A stretch of DNA of 64,000 nucleotides from Polydactylus sextarius (taxonomy: Eukaryota > Chordata > Actinopteri > Polynemidae): NCBI GenBank assembly GCA_016801845.1, contig CM028920.1:7062501-7126500 (forward strand), given 5' to 3'. The first letter of the stretch is position 1; each line of letters opens with the position of its first letter. A program made the translations under genes and the position numbers. Below the pieces are notes generated by a model. It worked only from the letters and a program-made list of their open reading frames with translations, did no database searches and had not been told where the DNA came from. This document shows positions 10,507 through 21,970 of the stretch, piece by piece.

Positions 10507-13500
10507 GTAGAAAAAGTTTATTATTGCTCTGTGGAGGCAAAATGTTTGTCAGAAAAGTTATGGCTTTGAGAATCAGTTGAGTGAGGATATTGGGGGGTTG
10601 GGTGAAGAGATGGAGAAAACTTTTTTTTTTTGTTTTTTGTATCCGAATAAGATGCTCTTTTAAATGTGTTCTTTACAGTCGCTGTTGGCAAGAAAATAAC
10701 AGTCTGTCAAAGTTTCATATGTTTTCAGAGAGGAGAAGTGAAAATTGATGGTTTTCCTTTGAGTGTTTGACAGCAAAACAAAGCTTTCAGTCTCACCTCT
10801 GCATCCATTTACAATGATTTCAATGATCTGCTGTCAGAGCTGATTACTCAATGTCATAGTTTAGTGGTTAAATCAGCTCTCAACAGCTAAATAATACTTT
10901 AAAAAAAAAACTTCTAAGCTATGTTTTTGTTTCCAAAAGAGGCAGTGAATTTAATTATCTGCTGAGCTCACAAGCATCTGACTTATGTGACAGCAAAATG
11001 CTTGCGTGTCGTGGAAAGTGTGGAATATGCAATTGCACAACAACAGACGGGTGATAAATTGTCACGCAAAGCACAATAAACGTTGTTCCTCAAAATTCGA
11101 CCCACGAATGTCAGCATGGGCCAAAAACAACACGGCTGTCAGCGTGAGAGGGAAGACGACTGTTGAGTCCAGAGCTGTATATATTTCAGATATGATGTAT
11201 AGTGCTCCCACTTTAGGAACGAACCTTCGGTGTGGTTGTTATTCTGATCATTGTTCTTCCATGCTGTTTTGGTGATCAGAGACAAGGTCACGTTGGTCAG
11301 TGAGGCATTAACTGCTTTTCTTTGGTAATGCATCCCATCTTTAAACCATTAAAGTGTATTTAACTTCACTGTGTTTTCAAAGGGTCTGGTTGGAAGTGGA
11401 ATGAAAAGGACTTCCATCCGCTGTGTTAATGTAAAGCTTCAGAGTACACACTTTCTTTTGAGGAAAAAAAAGTTTCAGATTGAACTTTTCCTTACATTCC
11501 CTCACATCTGACATGAATCTGAAACTTCTGAATCTTGATCTAAACTCTTCCAAACAGCAGCAGTAAACAGCTAATTCTTAAACCTGCAAATGTATTTAAC
11601 AAAAATAAAATTAAGAGAAAATACTTAGGTTATTATTGATACAGTTTTAAAGCAGGATGAGTAAATTAGTGAACCTTGCGTTTTGTCAGTTGTTTTCACT
11701 CAAATTTGAACCACAGCTGCTTACACTGTAAAACATTGGTTAAACAGAATGAAATCGACCAGCATTTTGTCTTAAACTTTACATAATTAGATTTGTCCAA
11801 TTTAAAATTATATCAACTCAAAATCATTAAATGTACAGATGCTTGAAATGACAACATATTGAATAAAAATTGTTAAAGATAATGTTTTTCTGTTTTAATC
11901 AAATCTCAAAGAATTGATTGCACCAAGCTTTCTTTGTGTTTCCATGTCTTCTGTGGGTATTTGTCTGTGAAGGGGCATTAATCTGAAATTTCTATTTACA
12001 CACATAAATTGAGTCCAAACTAGTATTCTCAGGTCAGTTTCACAAAAATCTCTGTCCATAATAAACAAACAAACAAAAAAACTGTTTCTTCCTCCTGTTT
12101 TGGCCGACAAACAACAGATTCTTGCCTTATAGCCTCCTCCTGGCAAAGAGTGGGAGTGGAATGTAAGACACAGCCCAGTCACTGTTGAATGTCAGTAGGT
12201 TCAAGTTTTGTATTGTCTCCTACTTGTTTCCTTTGTCACTTCAACTGATTCACAACAGTTGGACTCACAATTCAGCTGTTGTCATTGATAAATGTTTGTC
12301 TTTGAAAGCACTGCACTGTGAGTTACATTGATGCAAAATCAGTATTTCAGATTTGATGTGGCTGATTTAGCAGTATCAACTTCTAATAACTAATAACAGT
12401 CCTAATAATATGATGTATATAACATATTCTGCCCTTCCACTGAGTTTTTTTTTTTACAGTGTAGCCAAACATCTGTTGAATGTACCAAACAATTGTGAGG
12501 CAGGAAAACAGCTGAATATGTTAAAGTGAGATCCCACAATTTTGTTGAAATGAAAGGGTTGCTGAAACCAACAAGCTGTCAAAGCAAAACAGAGAATCCC
12601 ATGAGTCTTGTTCAGAAATAACCCGACATCTTGTTTAGCTTAGCGTTGCACAGGACTGATATATGGTCCTGTATGTAGGTATCCTTCCTAAAATAACTTC
12701 TTCAAAATCTTCCTTTCCAGATTTCTGTTTGGCCATCAACGTCACAATCACCCCATCACCCTTCACGGTGGCCCAGGAGGGTCAAAACATCACTCTGTCC
12801 TGTGTTGTGTCCCAGCGACGCCGAAATACCGCTTTACCTGTCGTGAAATGGACCTTCCTTCCAGCAGGCACGGACCGGCAGGAGGACGAACTCCTAATTG
12901 CTCGTGTCAACATGAGGAAGGCCCGTTTCTACGGCAACTACACCAAGAGCTTTCCATGGCCAAAATTGAAGCTGACAGTGGTGAAGCAGGGGAAGATCTT
13001 TGACCTGCTCATCTTGAATGTGTCCGAGGGAGACCGGGGTCTCTACATGTGTCGGGTACAGGAGTTTAAAAAGCACCAGGATCGTTGGAAGGCCTCATCA
13101 AATTGCACCGCTGCTACTGAGCTCAGAGGTGAGGGCTGGGTTTACTGTTATGATTTTTTCTGTCTTTTACACTCAAAGTGACGGAGCATCATCCTGCACA
13201 AAATTTGTTCAGTCCACCTTAGTGGAGTAATCTTTGTGATTGCAGGAATAGTCTTTATAGTGTTTCTGAATCAGATATTCCACACCTGTGCAGTCAGGTT
13301 TAAAGGTGCCATATATAAGTATTTGCTTTTGCTGTATAGCCACTGTTAGCATGAACAGCTGCTTACCAAGTCTGTGAATTCAGCATCCAACTTCTGTCCC
13401 ATATTCACCAAGAGCTATCTCCTGGGATGAGCAACACCATTATTTTGTCTCTGTATATATCACTTGTTTGTGTCTGCTAATGTCTCATGCTAACCAGCTG

Positions 13501-16500
13501 GATCTAGTCCATCTTGTCACTTTTGAAAAGCAAGTCACTTTCTGTTTGAGCTGTCGGCCTCGTAAATGTAGCACTGAGTGTGCCTTATAACCTCTTGTAA
13601 AGGTACTACCAGCAAGAAACCATGTTAGGTGGTGGAGGGAAAACTTACATATCACACCTTTAATTCTATGGGCTCCGATAATGAAAAGTTTTAATATCAG
13701 GCTAAAATATCAAACCATTTCTCTACTAAGAGCAGCGAAGAACTTGCTATGGTGCAGCACTTTTATTTATATATATATATATTTAGTAACTCAGATGCTC
13801 TCTTATCTGGACTTTGGAGGATTTATTTATGCTTGGCATATCCGCGAGAATCACAAGGGTCCACACAAATGCCACAGTGAAAACACATGAACAGACACAC
13901 CCATTCACAAGGGTCTTACAAGGTTTTAGTTGAAGTGAGAAACCCACAGGGAATATGAATGCTAGCAAACATTTGTGGAAAGGATAACCGTGCCTTAAAG
14001 GGATTTAGTAAGAAAATTAACCAGAAACCATAAAAGTGATAAAAATAGGATTCTGAAAAGCACAGTGAACCCACCCCCTCTCTCATCTACACCCTGAAAC
14101 TTTTTAGATGAACATCAGTGTTAAGACTATTGTGCTTAAGGGGCATACTGGTGGTTGTGACCTAAAATATTCTGCCACAAGTCTTCATTAAAAGCCCTGT
14201 CAATTTGACGAGTATGCAGTAGCAAAGAAATAAAAAAGTTGCAGTGCATTCAGCCACTACCATTAATTCTTGGTAGTGAGCGCCAAGTAACTGAAGCCCA
14301 GTTTCTCACAGAATGACATCACTGTCTTTAATAGCACCGGGCGGAGACTTAACAGCTATTCCTCAGACCACAACAGAAGCAATGACAAATGCTGTTTTGA
14401 TAATGGAGTGACCGCAGATAGTTTAAAGCAGACGCCAGGTTACGTCTACAGAGATATTCCACAGCCTGCAGCAGAAAAAAGTGTGACTGTGACTGAGCAG
14501 CTCCCAGATGCGGGCACATCAAACTGCTTGAGGTTGTAGCTGGACGTTTGAAAAAGATCACACATCCAGTGTTAAATTTCTGTCACTCAGTGAGGTCTCA
14601 TAAAATGAATGATCTCAACCTGAAGGCTTAAGACTTAATCACCCTGTGCCACCACATATTTGTTAGCAGTTCTGTTAAATTACCCACAAATATATCAAGT
14701 GTGTGAGACAACACATTCGTAGGTAAATGGGTGCAAACAGCAAAGTCAAAACAGAAGAAAAAAGGAGCAGCTCTGTGTCTCCAGTAGCAGCCATTTCTCC
14801 GACCACATCTGGATGATGTAAGTCATCTGTCTGAGGAGCTGGTGAAGTGGCTTCACTGAGCAAAAGCACCGTCCTGTTTTTTATTCTGGCGGGGAAATAT
14901 CATTGGTTAGGAACAAGCCTGAAGATAAAAGGGTCCTCCACTGCAATAAGCTGCGGCTTCGACTGAGAAGAGGATCTTGGACAAAGAGCAGAGAGAGTGT
15001 GAGGTTTCAGCGCCACCACCGCCGCCATTCGAGACGTTCGCTCTACGGAATGGATGACACATCCACTGAGACCAGATACGACACAGAAATCCCTTCACTT
15101 TCACAAAACCAGAAGAAAACTTAGAAAAGTTTGTTTTTTTCCTTGAAAGCTGTTCATCTACAGACCAGATTTTGTATTGTCTACTGTTTCTTTTGCTTCA
15201 TCTGTCCAGCCTGTATTCACGTGGCTCATATAAAGTTTATTGGAGAATAATCCTGTTCAGCATCTTGACTCACTTGATACTTTTAGAATGGGTGTGAGTC
15301 CAGTAAAAAGCAGGTCAGGAATTGGCCCAGACTGGTACAACATGTATTGCAACTTGATGTCTAACCATGTGGGTGGTGGACCCTCAGGGTGGTAGCCCTA
15401 TGCAGTTTGTTTGGGCTCTGTGGGCAAAGGGCTGGCCACTGAACACCAGGTGTGGCTCCATGGGGATGCCCTGACTGACCCCTTCCAGGCGAGGTAGTGC
15501 ATACCCTTCTCTGAGTTGTCATAGCGTTACTTAAAACCCCTGTTAGCGTGTCCTCTTCCCGAGAACCAGTTAACATTGGGAAACTCAAACAAGGGTTCAT
15601 CGTGGAGATACACAGACCCCCCACCTCACCTCTTGACACCTCTTATTGGAGGTTTTCCAGCCAGCCTTCCAACCAGTAGGAGACCAGGAGGAGCTGGAAA
15701 CTGCTATCTGGACTACTTTGCATAGCTGCTGCCACCAAAAGTTGACATCAACTCTAGATAGTTTAAAATGGACGGATGTTGATGGTGTTATCCAACACTG
15801 ATCATACAGACATTCAAATCCAGCTTCAGTGTAGAGAAGAAATACTGGACACTGGATATGATAGTTGTGAGCAGGGATTGGTGTTTAGAGATGTAACCTT
15901 TAAACCCACAGCTAATGTAGTTATTTAAAAAAAAAAAAAAAATGATCATCTGGGTTTGTAAGCTGTTTAGTTAGGTTTTAAGACTTGGAGAGACTAGAAA
16001 ATAACACCACCCTTCAGGCTTTTAGAAATGCCTCTGGCTCTGAGCAGATATCGATCAACATTGACAGACCTGCTGTGTCCAGTTGCTGTTGTTAAGATTG
16101 GACGCGGCTGTACTATTTACTTAAAGGGTTTAACCAATGATCAGTTGCTCAACCTTGAGTCTAATTGTTTTTTATCTTGAGTGGATCAGAATGTGAACCT
16201 GAACCCAAAGACAATCCATCTTTAAATTTATTACCATTGCAACCTTAGTGTTCCTCCACACTTTGAACAGTAGACGTTGCTCACCACATTTTCCATGGAA
16301 GCGTTCCTACCGGCTGTGACTTTCGGGGTGTCCATAGCCAAGTCTGGGTTCGGGCAGACGCACAGTCCCTACCGAGAGCTGTTGACATTGGCCCAGACGA
16401 GGAGTTTCCCTCCCAAAAGTAGAACAGACAGGGAGTCCGGAGAGACTCAGCAGAAGTGCAAACAACAGATAGTTGTGCTGAGGAAGGTAAAGTTCGAATG

Positions 16501-19500
16501 TTTGTCTGCAGCAACAGTTGAGTGGGCAGTTGGCTCGTGTCTGGCTCCTAACGTTTTGTGGTCAAGGATGTGGAGGAGCTATTTTCATCTAAGGAAGTGC
16601 CAGCACATTGTGGTTTCAGTGATAATAATAAAAAGCCTACGGTGACATTTTTGGATGAATGCTGCAATTATGACATAAATGGCAATAGATGAAGAAAATA
16701 CAACTACATCATTTATTTGTCATTCGAGGTGACAAGAGGCTGAACCGCAGACTTAGGGTGAGACCAAAATACTTCCCTTGTTGAGCAGACCATTGACTCC
16801 ATTCATAACTTTGCAGCCTCTTGCAATGTTACATAAGTTTATACATGGGTATACGTTTCTGGTCGTTTCAACCTTAAAACTTTCAAACTTGAAGTTCCCA
16901 GTTTTGTTAATGACATCATCTGGGTTATTTTCTTAATCAGACTTCATTAGGCTCATTGGTTTCCTTCTTTAAAAAGTAAACCATTTTAGCATTTAAATTA
17001 TGAGTCATTCGTATCTAGAAATACACTATCCAGGATCCTGGTGGAGTGATTGTAAAGACACAGGTCAAAGCAGGATTTTTGCTCTATTTATCCCTGGTGG
17101 ACCAGCAGGTAGTGACATTTTTTCCAAAAGTCCACATCAATGGTCGACAGCTCCAATAAACATCAGCCACATAAATGAGGGGTTAAAACCCCCTGAGGGA
17201 CCATTGGTCCTGGTTCCCTCTTCAGATGAGACACAGCAGATGACTGAGACTTTATGTGCACGTGTGTGTTTGTGCACGTGACGTCAAACTGATGGAATTC
17301 TTGTGGTCGGATAACATTAGGTGACCAGGTGTTTCCACGATCTGTCTCGCACACTAAACTCCCATTACTCCACTTACTACTGCTATAATAAACATCCCAG
17401 AGAGGTCAGAGGGTTTGGTAGAAAAACGGAGGCCAAAGCGCAGTGTGAATGCAGCCTCGTCTTGGCATAAACATACCAAACTTTTTTTGGTATTTCTATA
17501 ACACATGTGGGCGATTGCAAGTTAACAAGTGTGTTTCTAGGAGGTACACAGCACACACACGGATGTGGCATGGGTTTAAGTATAGTAGGAACTTGGATCT
17601 CTGGGTAAAATAAGAAATATCAGCATTCTGAGGCCACATATACATTTTGTAAGAGCATTTTCTTGAAAGAGAAAAAGGGATGAGTGAATAGGAAATCAAC
17701 AAAAGTGGCCTATGTTAATGTCAATAATAGAGACAGAGTGAACAACAAGATGCTAATTCTGAGGAGAAAAGATGCAGAGATGCAACAGGAAGTTAGACGC
17801 TGGATAATTTGAAGCTTTGTCAAGACACACAGCACTGTTGTGTACTTACAGTCATCTCCAGTCATTTATAATACAGTAAATCAGAGCTTTCACTGACTCT
17901 GTAGATAATAAAGACACAGAGGAACATTATTCACTCAGTCCACGTCTGTGTATTGATGTTTACAGTGTTGGGTTTGTTTGGGCACAAAAAGAGTCACAAA
18001 TGTGAAATACAGTCAGGAGCTGAATGCAAACCCATGGCTCTGATGAACAAAAAGTAGTTTGTTCAGTGTTTCCACTTAGCCTGATGCAGTCTTTAGCCAC
18101 GCAAAAAGTTGCTGTAAAAAAAAAAAGACATTTTGTAGATGAGGATAAAAGGCAGTTTTATGGCACCCAGTGTCCAATTTCTGATTATTCCAACATGTAC
18201 AGCTGCCTCTCTGACAGAGCTACTCAGAACCTGAGGCACAAACACGTCATAAACGTCAAAGATGTTATCAAGATTTACACTGTGCATAATTTACTGTGAA
18301 GGAAGAGTGGGGCTTTAAATTAAATCATCTCCCACTGGAAACAACTGGAGTGAGTCTGTTTTGAATGATGGCTCAAGACTACAGTGTTTGGATTTATTTG
18401 CTGCAGCTTCACCACAGATACTATTGTGTGTTATAGACATTGATGACAAAATTACGATACCAGTGTTATGTATATAAAATTTTATACTTTTAAAGCAAGC
18501 TTTGGAAATAACAGTAACAGCCAAGTATAACACAACCACTGAATATTTATGAGACACCTGCTGGAAGCTAACGTTGCTTCAGCAGTGAAAGCTGGATTTT
18601 AATATTTTCTTCAATAAGGTATGAAATTAGTTTGGATGAGAAAAAAAATGATTAATGAAACAGCTTTTGTGCTTAGTTTGTACTGTAACTCCAAGAGAGC
18701 ACCATTTTAATGTTACACCTGTTCATTTAGCTAGCTTAGCTAGCAAGCCCAAATTTGCTCGATTAGGCTAGTTAGGGCACAGGGGTTAGTGCTGTTGCCC
18801 CACAGCAAGAAGGTCCTGGGTTCGACTCCTAGGTGGGGCGCAGGGTCTTTCTGTGTGGAGTTTGCATGTTCTCCCTGTGTGTGCGGTTCCCTCCCACCAC
18901 CAAAAAAACATGCAGCATTGGGAATAGGTGAACTAAGCATACTAAATTGCCCATAGGTGTGGATATGAGTGCGAATGGTTGTTCGTCTATAAGTGTGGTT
19001 CATTTATAGGTGGCCCGGCGACAAGCTGGATTGTCCAGGTTGTACCCTGCCTTCGCCCGTAAGCAGCTGGGATAGCCCCACCCCCAGAAAATGGATGCAT
19101 AGGCTAATTAGCTAAATTAATAACAATGTAAACAAATCTGAGGTACTTCTCTTCTCGCAGAAGAAAATTACCATTTAGCAAAAAATGTCTAAATTCTTAG
19201 ACTTAGGGCAGTGTTTCCAAACTGTAGAATGTAGGTCACATATGGTCAGCCTGGGGTTAGTGGTTTCACAGATGGGGACCAAGCCCAAAGGTAGTCCCAG
19301 TCTGGGGACAGTGGTTTCTCATAAACACTCTTTAACCTACGTTTTAGAAACTCTTGAGAAATGTCAAATTATTTTCATTGTGTGAACTGTTGAAAGGTTT
19401 GTGTTGTCTGATGATGTGTACGGGTGCCCTGTTATCTCTTGTCTTGCACAGTGAAATTTAGTCTAGATAAATGTCATCCAACAAAAAAAAGAGTAGTTTG

Positions 19501-21905
19501 ACTATAGAAGTATATATGCCAGACGAAACATTTTGCAGAAACAGTTTTTTCCTAGGATTTAATCTTACTTTTCTCAGAACTGCAGGGTTTGCTGTAAACA
19601 TCCCAATTCTTTATGTGATGTCTGACAGCTTGTAATTCATATTTATGCTGTTTCACACAGTTTTATAGCCTGGATTTTAAATCTAATCTCTTTTTCACTG
19701 CTGAAAGTCCTGGTAGACTGGTAGCATGTCCTTAGTGTTCGGCTAAATTCTTATTGATTCATTTCTCCTAGACAGGCGGGCAGAAAATATCCTCCACCTC
19801 CTTTCATTCACTTACAGACTATTGTGTTTGTGTAGATAAAGTGAGTGAGTGGATTAACTAAGCTGTGTTTGCTGGTTTGTCAGTCATTCAGTCCACACAA
19901 ACAGAGCGGCCCAGGCTGCCTGTGGGAAAGTCTCCAGCCAGTGTGGTGGCGAGCCTGTTTGTCGTCAGCTGTTGGTGGTTTGGGGTATTTCAAGATGCTC
20001 TGGTGGGTGTCACTTCACGAGCTTCCTTCCACCAGCTCAGCATAAGCATGGTGTCGTTAGGACGACTGCGGTCAGATTGGGTGGAAAATTTAACGAATGT
20101 GTGGGGCAACTTTTCACATTGAGTCACAAGTGTGAGAAACATGGTCCAAGTCATTTTGGATGCAACTAGCACATAGCTTGGTTTGTCATTAAAGGCTTAG
20201 GCTCAATTCACAGATCCCCCACTGGCACTCGAATGTTATTTTAAGAGCATAACAATTATGCTGAGCTGACATGAGCTGAATTCAGTTTGATAAGTTTCTT
20301 CTCTTTGTTGCTTAAATTTACTGTCCATTAATCCCTCTCCTCATAGTGATTAACTAGTATCACATAGCAACCATAACATCTCAGTCTTTTCTCACTGTAC
20401 TACATGGCTACTGAACTTTACCCTAAATACTTTTTTTTTTGCTATAAGCTTTAGGCTTACGTCAGGGCTTCATGTTATGTATGTAGCCTTCAGATGCATA
20501 TTTAAGACCAGTATGATTTATCTGAAGCAGCTGTGATATTAAAAACTTGACCAGAGGCAAAAGCCGTGTTCTTCGTGGGCTAGATTCATTGGTTGTATCC
20601 ATCACAGGTTTGTAACTGTGCTGTCCCACTTCAAAGTGTCCTTCAACTGTAGCTGACGAATCCAAACCATTTTACTCCTGAACCACAAAGGAGATCCCAG
20701 CATGCATTGTGCAGAGGTGACGTTTTGCGACATGGACATGCAGTTAAAGCTAGACAAAATAACTGCACTGATAGGAGAAGTACTGCAATATATAAGTTGC
20801 ATTTTACATAAAATGTAAGGTAAATTCTTTCTCATAACTGTGGAAAACTTTTAGGTGCTATTTTTGTTGGTAAGGCAACAGGAGTAGCACATAACTTAAA
20901 TTTGCTCGAACATGTGGGCATGTTTGCTCAGATTGACCTTCATTGACTGGGTTCTCTGAAGGACTCCCAGATTTGGACAAATGCCAGTGTCCTTGTCATG
21001 TACCTAGCTACATTAGCTAGCTACATCTGACAAAATGATAAGACAGATCCACTGTCCCTGAGTGAAAGTGAGGCATACTGTTTCTTTTTTAATGTTTAAG
21101 GTGCTAGCCAATTAAAAGTAAATACCACAACACAAATATAGTCCCAAACTGAGACCAATGTTGCATGACATAACTCTCATTAGTTTCCTGTTTCCCTCTA
21201 GATGCTATAACAGAAGAGCAGTACAGCTTAGTGAAAGAATAGTGTAAGTGGTCACAAAGACTGTACTCTGTGTTATATCTGTATTTCCTTTCTGGGAAAA
21301 CAGGGAAACTCTGAGCTGGAATTCCAATTTCAAATGCCTGTAAATCAAATTGACGACGATTTGAACGTTCCTGTGAAAACATTGTGTCGATGTCACAAAA
21401 AGAAAACAACACCTCAGAGGTGGGACATTCTCAGTGGACATACCCAAAACAGGCACAGTTTGGCCTGTCTTACCACAACAGTTTGTTATGAAGGTGAATG
21501 AGACGCTTGGTTTCAGTGCATGGGTGGATGTGAGGTGAAAGTTTACACTAGTGCATAACTCTAAACCAACTGTTTGCACTAATGACCGAGTTAATGAGCT
21601 ATTTATCCTCCTTCATCCACCAAGTTTAAGGTTGAGCCCTCCGGACAGTGAATCAGGGACAGGATCAGGCAGGGAGGAGGCCCACCTCAGCCCGTTGTCT
21701 TCCTACAATTAGCTTTATTTAAACTCCAGCCAGCGTGTAATCAGGCGGCAGCGAAGCCACAGAGATGACTACAGACTTTACATGTTTCTCTTCTCTCTTT
21801 CTTTCTCCATGTAGTGCATGTCCTACCAGCCACCAAGGCCAAAGAAAGTCTGTGGAGCTTGTTTGAAGGTAAGTTGTCATATTTTTAGTGCGTCTGTGTG
21901 TTTTA

Positions 21906-21970
<65 letters not shown>

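Larger units (their letters stand above)
13129..21814 (+). other. vstm4: VSTM4 intron 2
   Basis: 8.7 kb intron between the Ig and stalk exons. It holds a MITE-like element (13300-13663), a LINE fragment (15360-15765) and a tRNA-derived SINE (18771-19099). G+C-richer stretches at 14680-15110, 16270-16530 and 19850-20110 contain open frames without recognisable domains. Confidence 0.65.

Noticed and set aside
10011..10580. 189-codon open frame spanning the VSTM4 start
   Set aside because: It is unspliced read-through of 5' UTR, the signal-peptide exon and the start of intron 1. Only 10455-10506 matches the family.
14903..15124. Arginine-rich open frame in VSTM4 intron 2
   Set aside because: It looks like an RS-like basic peptide, but has no conserved motif and lies in a G+C-rich possible repeat with open frames on both strands.
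16277..16645. 122-codon open frame in VSTM4 intron 2
   Set aside because: No domain, splice partner or family resemblance; composition suggests an old repeat or chance frame.
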